From G963667675 sp965197565 (GTDB lineage Bacteria > Chloroflexota > Dehalococcoidia > Lucifugimonadales > UBA3495): DNA of 64,000 nt. Made by a program: the position numbers and the translations under genes. The notes under the pieces were generated by a model, which worked only from the letters and a program-made list of their open reading frames with translations, searched no databases and was not told the DNA's origin. Numbering within the stretch: position 1 is the first letter of the stretch; the number at the start of each line of letters is the position of its first letter. The DNA lies in the NCBI GenBank assembly GCA_965197565.1, contig CBDANK010000004.1, forward strand, positions 186,001 to 250,000, given 5' to 3'. Positions 45,314 through 54,606 of the stretch are shown piece by piece.

Positions 45314-48300
45314 TCAGCATACATGCGATTCGGGCGGGCTGAGGTCGATGGTGAGCGCGGCGGCCAGAGCATCCCTGCGATCTTCGGGTACCTCACGGAG
45401 GATGAATTCCAGCAGGTCATCCTGACGGGGCTGGCCGAAAACCAACCGGTACACCGTCAACGCTTGTCGAAGCGAGTTGATACGAGCCGAATCACGCGAC
45501 AGAGGCAAAACCGGCGAATAACGTTGGATACGGGCATCGCCTCCGGTAAAGACCCAGTGGGGGATCCGACCGCCATCGTCGTCGAACTGATCGTCGGCCA
45601 GGGCATAGGCCAAAACCCAAGGATTTTGGGGTTGGCCGCGGGCGATGCCAGCTCGGACCTGCTCTGAAACACGGCCTCCCAGTTTCTGCGCTATGTTCTT
45701 GCGAATCGCGTGGCCGTGGTATCGATGAACGCGCCCCTCGCGTTGCTCCAGGTCCACGGGGTTGGAAGGGAGGTTCCAATGGACCACCGCGTGGCAGTAC
45801 CTGTGGAAATCCAGACCTTCCTGTCCCACCGACGTGGTGGCCAGCACAAACGGCCAGAACGGAGAGTTAAATGCGCCGCGTACAGCGTCTACGTGTTCCG
45901 CCGCCTGCGGGTCGTGACTGCCCGTGCGGTCATTTGCATAGCGACGGGCAAAGTGCTGGCGCATGGGATATGTCCGTCTTTGCATTCCCAAATTCCCAGA
46001 GTCCCATTCAACAACATCCAAACGCCCCGTCGCCAATTGCAGTGCCTCGCATAACGACGCAACCAGTTCCGGGGATCCAGCCCCTCCTCTGGCTTCAAGC
46101 GTTACGTGGAAGAATTCGTCCAGGACGGCCGACACCCCCCCTTCTGCGCAGTAAGCAAGCACCCGTTGCAAATACGTGGCGGTATTGACCGGTATGGAAG
46201 GACTGTACGCGTTCTGCAACAAACCTTCGGAAGTAGGAGACCGGAAGAATGACCGGAACGCCCACGCCGCCAGCATCGCATCCCGCTTCAAGTCATTGCT
46301 GACGGTGGACGTGCTCGTAACCCTTGACAGGGCTCGCAACGACGCGTTGGCTGGTGAACTCAGGGCCAGCAGCGCCAGCCTCTCCACCAGATCGTCCGGC
46401 GGCCGCCCCAGCGATGCCGGGTTGATTCGCGCATCAGCCAGCCGATCCGACACGTTGGTGACCAGATGTCGCCATACCGAATGGTCGGCATCATCGATGG
46501 CACCCGAGCGTTGCCTTCTCCCCGCGTATTCATCGAGCCATCTCATGGAGTTCGGCGACGCACTGTCCAGGAGAAGCGGAGCAACTGCGTACCATATGTT
46601 TTGAGTTTGTCCAAAGGTGGGCGCGTTCCTGGTCAATGCATCAACCCGGAGCCGCAACTGTCCCGCGATGGCATCAAGCAGTTGGGCAGCATCGCCGTGC
46701 GGATACCGGTATGGTTCGCCAGCCTCGGCCAACGCGGCGGTGGGAACCAGCCACGCGAACAGGGCGTAACCATCTCGGGTCACGGACAATCCGCGGGGTA
46801 CGTACTGTTCAGCCCTGATGCTATCTGGGATAAATCGGCGTTCCGCGTCATAACTTGCCAACACCGAAATCGCCCTGGGCACCATCGTCCACGATGAGAA
46901 CACCAGCCGTTTGGTTGCGCCCCGCGCCCGCTCAAAATTCGGTCCGAGCTCATGCCCTGCCAACAACGGAGGAAGCCAGAGCAAATTGTGCAGGCCGCTT
47001 TCATCCAGGTCGTTCAAGATCGCGCGCATCCGTCCGTTGCCCCCACCGACTTCAGAGCGCTCCGCCGTGGAGCGTCGCGGCAATTGCAATCCTGCCCCGC
47101 TTTCGATTATCTGCGCCACTTCTCCGCGAGGTGCGCTGGCAACGGCTCGTTGGACCCGGTCCGCCAGGCGATACTGCTCCATGAAGGACAGCAGATACGG
47201 CGTGGACTTCCAGTATTCCATGATCCCGGGGGCGTTGGCGGCGGTGGCAATGTCCCGTGCGCTCAGATACGCTTCGACGTCGCCGGTTTCCAGTTCCACC
47301 GGCAAGTCCCTGGTCGTCAGCATCGGGTCTCCCACCACGTCCGCGCTGCGTCGCTCCGTCCGGGACATGACGCGGCCCAGTTCCTTCTGAATCCTGTCCC
47401 GATGGCCGGAGAGCCGATTGGTTGCATCAACACCAAAATCTCCTAACCCCGCTACCCGCGGCAGTTCCGCACGAAACTGCCGCAACGCTTCCTCCAATGG
47501 TTCTACGGACCCGACGGGCCTCTGAAGGAAATCTACGGTGTCCAGAAAATCCCGGTAGTGGTCGTCGCCCACCTCGTGGCTGGCCGTGTACATCTTGTAG
47601 GGCGTTGCCGATAGCAGCACCGTGCGAACTTTGGTGTGACTGTCTTCATATTCAAACAGGTGATGCGCCAGCTCGCCGCTTTCGGTATAGGGGTCCAGGA
47701 GCTCCCTGAATCGCTGGAACTCGTCCAAAATGACCAGGTCCGGCTCCAGAGCGTTCAAGCAGGACTCCGCCAAGAGCCGCCGCAGCGTGGACACAAAATA
47801 GCGCCGACGGGCCAGTGTTTCTCTTGTACGGCTCCCGCGGAGTGCTTCGTTCAATTCTAGAAACTCATTCTGGAGCTCGGACCCACTGTCGCCAACCCAT
47901 TCGGCAAAGCGCTGCATGATTCCGCCGTCGATTGGACGGTCCGGAATCCATCGTTCGTAGTCGCGGAATCTCCCAATGGATCTGATGCCACCCAAAAACG
48001 GCAAGCGTCGGTTCCGGACAATGTCTCCCCAAACCTGCCGGAGCATCCGGTACAGGATGATCCGTTCCTCGATGACACCTTCAGCCGACGCCGAGTTGAA
48101 TGACGTGCCCGGCGTCAGGGCGATTAGGTTGACAGGGTTTTCCAGCGTCCTCAATCTGTAAGGCAGCAGGGTGATCCGCGAAGCCAGCGGTTCCGTCTCA
48201 ATGCCCAGGATCTGGTTGATGCGGTTCACATTCTGCCGCGCTATAGCCTGATTGGAACAGATATAAATAATGTCCACGCGGCGGGTGTTGACCGCCCTCA

Positions 48301-48499
48301 GGTGTTCCACCGTCAGACCGATCAGCCCGGCCGCCACCAGCGTTTTCCCAAGGCCCACCTCGTCAGCGATCAGGAAACGCCGGGTGCCGTCCGAATCTTG
48401 GAACAGCCGTTGAAAAGCGTACTCTGCGGTATGCCTCTGGAAGTTTTTCAGCCTGCTCAGCACCTCGTTGGCGCAAACCATGTTGCCATTAGTCGTCAT
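45314..48499 (-). CDS. SNF2-type SF2 helicase of the DUF6361-PLD operon
   Basis: 1061 residues from the ATG at 48499, which has GGGAGG upstream and overlaps the PLD gene stop (ATGA). Motif I is IADEVGLGKTLVA near 50, motif II LVILDEFQRF (DEFQ rather than DEAH), motif III LLSATPYKM, and the C-terminal lobe has TTSVGQEGLDFH and EQREGRVHRYHGHAIRKN. A long insertion separates the two lobes. It should be a double-stranded DNA translocase. The partner nuclease is encoded separately just upstream, unlike in the 32-35 kb block where the two are fused. Confidence 0.87.
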   Translation of the reverse strand: MTTNGNMVCANEVLSRLKNFQRHTAEYAFQRLFQDSDGTRRFLIADEVGLGKTLVAAGLIGLTVEHLRAVNTRRVDIIYICSNQAIARQNVNRINQILGIETEPLASRITLLPYRLRTLENPVNLIALTPGTSFNSASAEGVIEERIILYRMLRQVWGDIVRNRRLPFLGGIRSIGRFRDYERWIPDRPIDGGIMQRFAEWVGDSGSELQNEFLELNEALRGSRTRETLARRRYFVSTLRRLLAESCLNALEPDLVILDEFQRFRELLDPYTESGELAHHLFEYEDSHTKVRTVLLSATPYKMYTASHEVGDDHYRDFLDTVDFLQRPVGSVEPLEEALRQFRAELPRVAGLGDFGVDATNRLSGHRDRIQKELGRVMSRTERRSADVVGDPMLTTRDLPVELETGDVEAYLSARDIATAANAPGIMEYWKSTPYLLSFMEQYRLADRVQRAVASAPRGEVAQIIESGAGLQLPRRSTAERSEVGGGNGRMRAILNDLDESGLHNLLWLPPLLAGHELGPNFERARGATKRLVFSSWTMVPRAISVLASYDAERRFIPDSIRAEQYVPRGLSVTRDGYALFAWLVPTAALAEAGEPYRYPHGDAAQLLDAIAGQLRLRVDALTRNAPTFGQTQNIWYAVAPLLLDSASPNSMRWLDEYAGRRQRSGAIDDADHSVWRHLVTNVSDRLADARINPASLGRPPDDLVERLALLALSSPANASLRALSRVTSTSTVSNDLKRDAMLAAWAFRSFFRSPTSEGLLQNAYSPSIPVNTATYLQRVLAYCAEGGVSAVLDEFFHVTLEARGGAGSPELVASLCEALQLATGRLDVVEWDSGNLGMQRRTYPMRQHFARRYANDRTGSHDPQAAEHVDAVRGAFNSPFWPFVLATTSVGQEGLDFHRYCHAVVHWNLPSNPVDLEQREGRVHRYHGHAIRKNIAQKLGGRVSEQVRAGIARGQPQNPWVLAYALADDQFDDDGGRIPHWVFTGGDARIQRYSPVLPLSRDSARINSLRQALTVYRLVFGQPRQDDLLEFILREVPEDRRDALAAALTIDLSPPESHVC

Positions 48500-50337
48500 C
48501 GTCTGGCCTCCCTCACTTTCCAGAGCGGCTCCCACACGGCGTCGAACTCCGGCCCGAGCATTTCGGCCCCTGCCTCGGTTTTGCGCAGATCAGCCACCAG
48601 GGATGCCACGGCGTCCAACCGATCGGGGCCACTGTGCAGGGTTTCGAGCATCCTCTCCATCAAGCCCGGCGACGATAGACGAGCGGCGAAACTTTCGCCG
48701 CCGTTTCCGAGGAAGTGATCGAATTCGGCAAATGAAAGGTCGTTATCAGGCGACAGCAGCAACCATAGCAACTGCATCAGGCGAGCGCGGTTGCTCAGCA
48801 TGCCGGCCAGCAACCTCGGCAGGCGATCCTCTGGAAGTCCATCAACCTTTATAGGTCGCACGAATCGCTTGCGCGATGACCTGCCGTTCAGGGACGCCCG
48901 GATCTCGATGGCCAAAAAGCATGACAACTCGGCAATCGACATTCCGAGAAATTCCGAACCATCCTCGAAAGGCTGACTTTGAGTATCCGAGAGGGAAACC
49001 GGCCAGCAGGTTACGGTGCCGATTGACGGTCCCAGGTACACCGGTTCGCCGACTTCCAACCGCATGACGTACCGATCTCCGGTAGTCTCAACGCGGCCTT
49101 TGACATCCGCTCTCGCCAGTGACGCGGCAGCGGTTTCCAGGGCAAGCTCAAGGTTGATGGCATCCACGTCCTCAGGAACCGTGCCCAGTTCCGATTTGTC
49201 AAAGAGTTCGATCAGGCTGCGAAAAGTCCCTGCGTTGTTGTCCTCGCCTGATTTGAGTAGGGTGTCAATACCGAACCTGCTCTTCCGCCCCGACAACTCC
49301 ACCATGAATTCCACGTTGCGCGGGGCCCTGCTCATGGCCGCGGACGTAGAATTGCCCGATCCCACCACGAGTCGCACATTCCATCCGTCGTCGATCACGA
49401 AAACCTTTGCGTGCAGGCCGCCCAGCGGGGCCAGATCCACCTCGCCATCTTCGGGTTCCAATTCCAGCCCGGCTTTGAACGAGTAGATATCATCGAACCC
49501 CGATAGGGCATCCCGGGGAGCGGTCAACAAGGCGTCGCGCCGGCTGATCAGAAATGATCGGGGACGCCTCGCCGCAATCGACCGCAGGAACTCCCCATCC
49601 AGGAAAGGAGAGATCACCAGGATCGGCCGACGTTTGAGATCGGGGAAATCGGGGTTGGTGCGGCCGAATCCGAAAGTCCAGAACCGCTCAATCTCAAGGC
49701 CATCCGGCGGGTGGAAACGCACACGATGCAACTCATCGACGCAGATTTCGACCAGTTTACGCTGGGACTCCGAGATGGGATGGCAAGCCAGCGCCGGAAG
49801 TGACCGAAAGAAATCCACCAGCGGTCCGTTTTGCGAAAAGCCCCTAATCCGATGCTCCATCAGCTCGCCGTCGAGCACCAGCGAAGTGTCCCAGGAGGCG
49901 TCAAACGTGAGATTGCGCGACTGGCAAACCAGCCGATACCGCGCGGGTTGGTCCCTCGCCACATAGCGCAACGCCCATACCTTGGGATGGAACACCGCCT
50001 GGGTCTCGTCCACCCTGGGCGGCAACGCAGTCACAACGGACTGTTCTAGGAACGCCAAAGCCGGCTGGCGCGCCCTCGGTATGGATGTCTGTCCCCCATG
50101 GCAGAAAAGCACGATGCGTCCAGCGTGTCGCCGAGCACTCTCCAACAGGGCCAGCGGGTCGGCAGCCAATTGGCCGCTCCCATCCTGGGCATCCGCGAAT
50201 GTGAACGCCAATGGCACCGACAGGAGCGCCATCAGGTCGAGAGTGTACGTCGTACCTACGGCGAGATCAAATGAATATCCCTCGGGCGGACGAAGGGCGT
50301 CTAGGAACAGCCGGCGATGGCCTGGTTCGAGCGTCAA
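48496..50337 (-). CDS. PLD-family nuclease of the DUF6361 operon
   Basis: 613 residues if begun at the TTG at 50335-50337, whose first bases overlap the TGA of the DUF6361 gene and which has GGAGGT just upstream; a farther ATG at 50391 overlaps that gene by 58 bases. Two phospholipase D-type HxK motifs are visible: AVFHPKVWALRY with CQSRNLT, and GGLHAKVFVIDDGWNVR with GSGNST, so one chain can form a full active site. The C-terminal third is helical. It lies in the middle of a three-gene overlapping operon, which points to a stoichiometric complex with the helicase. Confidence 0.85.
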   Translation of the reverse strand: MTLEPGHRRLFLDALRPPEGYSFDLAVGTTYTLDLMALLSVPLAFTFADAQDGSGQLAADPLALLESARRHAGRIVLFCHGGQTSIPRARQPALAFLEQSVVTALPPRVDETQAVFHPKVWALRYVARDQPARYRLVCQSRNLTFDASWDTSLVLDGELMEHRIRGFSQNGPLVDFFRSLPALACHPISESQRKLVEICVDELHRVRFHPPDGLEIERFWTFGFGRTNPDFPDLKRRPILVISPFLDGEFLRSIAARRPRSFLISRRDALLTAPRDALSGFDDIYSFKAGLELEPEDGEVDLAPLGGLHAKVFVIDDGWNVRLVVGSGNSTSAAMSRAPRNVEFMVELSGRKSRFGIDTLLKSGEDNNAGTFRSLIELFDKSELGTVPEDVDAINLELALETAAASLARADVKGRVETTGDRYVMRLEVGEPVYLGPSIGTVTCWPVSLSDTQSQPFEDGSEFLGMSIAELSCFLAIEIRASLNGRSSRKRFVRPIKVDGLPEDRLPRLLAGMLSNRARLMQLLWLLLSPDNDLSFAEFDHFLGNGGESFAARLSSPGLMERMLETLHSGPDRLDAVASLVADLRKTEAGAEMLGPEFDAVWEPLWKVREARR

Positions 50338-51575
50338 GGCACCTCCAGGGGTTCCAAGATGTCGGTCACTATCCGCTGCACCTGGGCCCAACGGAAATCA
50401 AGGCGACCGGATGCGGGATAGCCCCGACGGATGTCCCGAGCCTCGGCATAAGTCAAACGTGCACGCATTCCCTTCAGCGTAAGCTCCCTTTCACGCACGA
50501 GACGCCGGGCCTCTGGGTTCCCTTCGGGACCAAACGGAAGTTGTGCCATCGCAGTTGCCAAGGCGTACCAGCAGTCGGAGAATGCAATCGTAGCAGGCCG
50601 GAGCCTGGGGTTCGCATTCCGGAGACGTCGCCACATTGCGGCCCGGTCCCATTTCGCCAGATCATCCTGGTGTTCCCGCACGTCCGATGACCATCCAGCC
50701 AAATCGGCTGAGAACACATCCTGGTCCTCGTCGCGCCGCAACGCCTCCGCCAGCATCAGGTTGTACAAGACCGCCGCACCCTTATGGACCAAAGAGAACA
50801 ATCTCGCATCGCCGAGCCATGCTGCCAACGAGGGCGTCGCTAATGCCGCCGAAAAATGCTCCCATGGGTAATTCGCATCCCAAATATTGGTCACGTACCC
50901 TTCCCGTAGGATGTGAGCTAGGCATGTTTGAGGGTGCCTGAGTTCAACGCAGTCTCTGAGGAACCGCCCCTCATCGGGCGTTAGTTCGAAAGTGGCTTCA
51001 TCCGGAAAATCCCCCGGCGGTGGCGGCAGCGCCGCCCAACGTCCGGGTGTTTTATCGGCAGACTCGTAACCCCGGTCTTCCACAGGGTCGGCGGGTGCCC
51101 ATGTTACCCGCAACAAGGTGGATGGCCGTCGTGGCGTCGCTCCGAAGGTTGGACTAGAGCGGGGTTCCTTCCGTATGCCCCATCGTTCGAGGCCCACCCA
51201 GTATATTGAACTCGGCCAACGGCGCAGCGATGCCCTGGCTTGCCGACCGATGACGCCAACCCCGGCACCGTGGGACTTGTCCAACGCGTCGCAGAGCCGC
51301 AATTGCAGTTCCCTAGCCAAGCGGTCGGGATTCGCAGCCGCTGTAGCTTCCACCATTTGCATGATCCACGGAACGAACAGGAAATAACGGGCGCGTGTTT
51401 GGATGGTGCTCGTGCCCGGGAACAGCACGTCAGCGAAGGTATCACGGATGCTGCCGATACCGAGTTCGTCGAGCGTTCTCGGCTCGTTGAGCGCGGAAAC
51501 CAATTCCATAACTGTTCGGCGCTCGCTCTCGCTACTGTCTAGCCAGCTCAGCGTTGAATTAAATTGCGCGGTCAT
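50334..51575 (-). CDS. DUF6361-family protein
   Basis: 413 residues. The N-terminus FNSTLSWLDSSESERRTVME followed by DELGIGSIRDTFADVLFPG and TSTIQTRARYFLFVPWIMQ is the DUF6361 signature. The rest is helical, with many Trp and Arg residues, and has no catalytic motif I can identify. It is the first gene of the operon with PLD nuclease and helicase. DUF6361 proteins are uncharacterised; the context suggests a recognition or assembly subunit of a defence complex. Confidence 0.85.
   Translation of the reverse strand: MTAQFNSTLSWLDSSESERRTVMELVSALNEPRTLDELGIGSIRDTFADVLFPGTSTIQTRARYFLFVPWIMQMVEATAAANPDRLARELQLRLCDALDKSHGAGVGVIGRQARASLRRWPSSIYWVGLERWGIRKEPRSSPTFGATPRRPSTLLRVTWAPADPVEDRGYESADKTPGRWAALPPPPGDFPDEATFELTPDEGRFLRDCVELRHPQTCLAHILREGYVTNIWDANYPWEHFSAALATPSLAAWLGDARLFSLVHKGAAVLYNLMLAEALRRDEDQDVFSADLAGWSSDVREHQDDLAKWDRAAMWRRLRNANPRLRPATIAFSDCWYALATAMAQLPFGPEGNPEARRLVRERELTLKGMRARLTYAEARDIRRGYPASGRLDFRWAQVQRIVTDILEPLEVP
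50338..50346 (-). promoter_or_regulatory. Ribosome site deciding a TTG start
   Basis: On the minus strand GGAGGT (50341-50346) followed by GCC precedes the TTG at 50335-50337, which is in the PLD frame and overlaps the DUF6361 stop as TTGA. This supports coupled initiation at TTG rather than at the farther ATG. Confidence 0.6.
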
Positions 51576-52059
51576 ACCGTCCTGGATGATTCCCCCTATC
51601 CCCTTGACAGGGTAGGCAATGTCCTAAATTGGGTTGGGGCATAGCTTGGGAAGGCGCAGGGCATAAAGAGTTTACAAGCATCGCCCACGACTTTCAATGC
51701 GATAAACATGATTCTGGCTGCATGAATCCGGATGACCACGACAACGAACCCCCGAAGACCAGGCGGAACTGGAGGACACCCTGGGCGAGTCGCCCGCCAC
51801 CGCGCAACGTGGGCAGATAAGCGGTTTGAGCTTCGACTGCTTACGACTCCGATTGAGCGTGGCCTGGTCTGCGGTGTCGCTGACCTCACACGAGTAGGCG
51901 CTGCTGGCCGACCTGGCGATGAACGCGGGACGGACGGTGAGCAACGACTAACTGCTGCAACGGGTCTGGTCGCCGGGACGAAGGAGCCAACGCTGGCTGT
52001 GGCGGGAGGTGGTAAAGTGCCTCCGCCTCAAGCGGTCCGACGACGCCAACATTCCCACC
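51576..52059. other. Intergenic region before IS630 copy B
   Basis: About 480 bases. Open frames here have no recognisable product and conflict with each other. The promoter of the DUF6361 operon, reading leftwards, should lie next to 51576. Confidence 0.45.
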
Positions 52060-52061
52060 TA

Positions 52062-53297
52062 AACCAAAGCCAAGGTGAAATGCGCATAAGGATAGGGTAA
52101 ATTGGGAGGGTAAATTGGGAGGGAGTTGGGGTAGGTAGTTTCGGTAGTTTGGGAGGGGTTGATGATGGGGGTAAGAGATATAGGCCAGTCTTTGGAACAA
52201 TGGCAGATGGGCGCGAAGGACCTGCGGCGGAGAATGATCCTGGCGCCCACACCCCGGGAGCGGGAAAGGTGGTACGCCGTCTGTCTGCTGGCCCAAGGCT
52301 GGACGGCAGTGGCCGCAGCGGAGGCACTGGATCGGGATCCCCACAGCATCGGACGGTGGGCCTCGGCCTTCGGCGAGGGTGGTCCGGCAGCCCTGATCTT
52401 CGAGCAGACCGGCGGTTCCCCCCCGCCCTCGACCAGACACAACAGGCGGAGTTGACAGGAGCGGTGCCGCTGCCGCCGTCATCATCGGGCCTGGAACTGG
52501 CCAACTGGTATTGGCGGGTGGTGCGGCGGTTTGTCTCGGAACGGTTCGGCCTCAACCTGAGCCGTAGCAGTTGCCTGAATTACCTGCACCGGCTGGGATT
52601 CACCTACAAACGTCCCAAGAAGCGCTTGGTCAAGGCGAATGAGTCGAAGCGGAAGGCCTTCGTTGCGGAGTATGCCGCCCTTAGCGAGGAGACCCGGCGG
52701 ACCGGAGCCAAGGTATTCTTTGCCGACGAGGCCCACTTCCGGGCCGACGCGGAGTTGCGGGGCAAATGGGTGCTCCGGGGAGAACCGGCATTGGTGGACT
52801 CGACCAGTCCCAAGTACGGGGAGAAGGCCAGCTACTACTCGGCGGTGTGCCTGGAGACGGGGGAGGTGGAGTGGATGGGACTGGAGGGCAACAGCAACTC
52901 CGGAACCTCGGTTGCCTTCCTGGAACAGTTACGGGGGAGGCACAGAGGGCGGCTGAACCTGATCTGGGACAATGCGCCGGCCCATCGCGGCGAGGCGTTG
53001 CGGGAATACCTGCGGACGCCTGAGCTGGACCTGAGGTTGGTGAACCTGCCGGGCTACAGTCCGGACTTCAACGCCGACGAGGCTATCTGGGGATGGGCGA
53101 GGGAGGAGGTCACTGGCAACCTGTGCCTGGGGACCAGAGAGGCAGTGCAGGAGAGGGTCGGTGGCTTCCTGGCCGGGCTGGCCAACCGGCAAGATGAGGT
53201 GAGACGGCGCTGCCGGACCGTGCTGCAATCAAGGGCCGAGACACTCCAGCGAGATTCCCGCCCTCCCGGAAATGTACATCCCACCTTGGCTTTGGTT
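52062..53297 (+). mobile_element. IS630-family insertion sequence, copy B
   Basis: Inverted repeats with AACCAAAGCCAAGGTG at 52062-52077 and the complement at 53282-53297, each bounded by TA (52060-52061 and 53298-53299). The 1236-bp element is a different IS630 type from the one at 2110. Its leader has a G-rich tract of repeated TAAATTGGGAGGG. It separates the DUF6361 operon from the kinase-helicase block. Confidence 0.87.
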
Positions 53298-53300
53298 TAG
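52162..53300 (+). CDS. IS630-family transposase, joined by -1 frameshift
   Basis: The first frame from the ATG at 52162 gives the HTH half (RERERWYAVCLLAQGWTAVA, then DPHSIGRWASAFGEGG). At a run of seven C (52418-52424) a one-base backward slip leads into the frame with ALDQTQQAEL, ELANWYWRVVRRFVSERFG, RPKKRLVKAN and the DDE residues in FADEAHFR, IWDNAPAH and SPDFNADEAIW. Joined length is about 380 residues, normal for the family. The TAG stop is made by the TA target plus the next host base. Slippage is inferred; an inactivating indel is the alternative. Confidence 0.83.
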
Positions 53301-54218
53301 TGTTCCTCTGCAAAACCGCAGCGATTGCCCTGGACGGAAGCAATTGAGGGTTATAAATATGGTTCAATCCTGCCCGAAAAATCCAAATGCGATACCCCTG
53401 AGCGATGCCCTATAAGCAAACGGAACCCCCATCCAGCATGACGGGCGGTTCCGTACCCTGGCGATACTGCCCATGCCCACTTGGCAGTAGACAGGCGACA
53501 GGCGAACAAATGCTTCGGCGGTAAAAAGGGGGAGAGCAGGAATGGGATGAAGCCCTGATACCATTGACGGGTCCCGAGGCGCGCCGGCTGCTGTACTGGT
53601 TGATCCGGCGGCCCATTCCTCGAACAAATCGGTGCTGGCGTGGTCTCGGCGGCGGCGCCATCAGGCCAGGGCTCGACACAGCCACTACAAAAGCCGCCGG
53701 CAACGCCTCAGTCAATATCTGCGGCTGTAGTACTAAGGCGCGGGTCAAGCGGACCGTCACGGTGTTGGCCGTGGGGAGTATAAGCGGCACGGTGGGGCTA
53801 GGGCTGGCGCTGTCCCCGTTCTTCATGTTGATCCCCGGAATCGGTTTTTACATCGCTTGGCCGATGGGGTCCGGCCGGTTCTTGACGGCAGTCCTGCGGT
53901 ACGACCGGTGACTCCAGCGGCGGAAAGGTCTACTGACGGGACCGGTCAACCCGCCGAGGAAGGGGCTGTTCCGGCGGGGCCGTAAAAGACAGGGATCAGA
54001 TTGAGATTTTCCGGGGTTTATTTACGTCGGTTGGGTATTGGTCGAAAAGTGGTTTTCACCCCCTGTTTTCTGGCATTTCAAAGCTGAGATAGAACCAGTT
54101 TCAGAACCACTTTACCTCTTTTTCATTTACGATAGTTGGGATAAACCCCATAATAATATACAATTATTTCCGCCGCGGCCCTCCCGGCAGGGGAATTGGA
54201 CACGCAAGGATTGAGCAA
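53301..54218. other. Sparse region, no firm gene
   Basis: About 900 bases. A frame at 53564-53911 ends in a hydrophobic stretch (SISGTVGLGLALSPFFMLI) that could be a small membrane protein, but it has no ribosome site or family and is not called. AAGCAAACGGAACCC at 53414-53428 recurs exactly in the right arm of the inverted repeat at 54520-54542, so recombined or mobile DNA is likely. Confidence 0.45.
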
Positions 54219-54458
54219 ATGCCCCAGGAGACCTGCAGGATACCGCCGGACGGATGGGTGTGTTTTCACTGCGGAGAGCGGTTCACAACGGTTGGCGGGG
54301 CGCAGACTCACTTTGGCCGCCGCCCCATCGACACGCCCGGTTGCCTGATCAAGGTTGGAGAAGAGCGGAGGCTGCTGATGGAAATCCGCCGGCTTGAAGC
54401 GTGTAATCGCATGTGGGCGGATAGATCGCTGACATTCGGCTGTCGCTGTTCAGGATAA
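54219..54458 (+). CDS. Small phage-type zinc-finger protein
   Basis: 79 residues. WVCFHCGERFTTVGGAQTHFG is a C2H2-like finger typical of small phage and prophage proteins, followed by PGCLIKVGEERRLLMEIRRLE. The tail (SLTFGCRCSG) looks out of character, so the C-terminus may be truncated. It probably binds DNA or a protein; role unknown. It is a sign of phage-derived DNA just upstream of the kinase-helicase pair. Confidence 0.65.
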   Translation: MPQETCRIPPDGWVCFHCGERFTTVGGAQTHFGRRPIDTPGCLIKVGEERRLLMEIRRLEACNRMWADRSLTFGCRCSG

Positions 54459-54470
54459 ATGTCCTTCCAA

Positions 54471-54542
54471 GGGTTCCGTTTGCTTTTGGTGTACGGCCTA
54501 TCTATCTGTAGGCACACCATACACCAAAAGCAAACGGAACCC
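54471..54542. repeat. Perfect 23-bp inverted repeat upstream of kinase-helicase gene
   Basis: Positions 54471-54493 (beginning GGGTTCCGTTTGC) and 54520-54542 (ending GCAAACGGAACCC) are exact complements, with a 26-base spacer that itself contains CCTA and TAGG. It ends 64 bases before the kinase-helicase start. It could be a recombination site, an operator, or a strong hairpin that insulates the operon. Fifteen bases of the right arm recur at 53414. Confidence 0.85.
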
Positions 54543-54606
54543 CTGAAAGTGGTAAACTCGGCACCGTTCCTCAGAAGTCGGGCCATTTGTACTCAAAGAG
54601 GCAGCT

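Noticed and set aside
44702..45667. 321-codon plus-strand frame
   Set aside because: Overlaps the IS21 fragment and is antisense to the SNF2 helicase end; no recognisable product.
51886..52485. 199-codon minus-strand frame
   Set aside because: Antisense to the IS630 B leader and HTH half; low-complexity composition.
53564..53911. 115-codon frame ending in a hydrophobic stretch
   Set aside because: Only the last third looks protein-like and there is no ribosome site or family match, so I did not call it.
54471..54542. Rho-independent terminator
   Set aside because: The palindrome is long and perfect but its spacer is 26 bases and no T-run follows, so a terminator is not the best reading.
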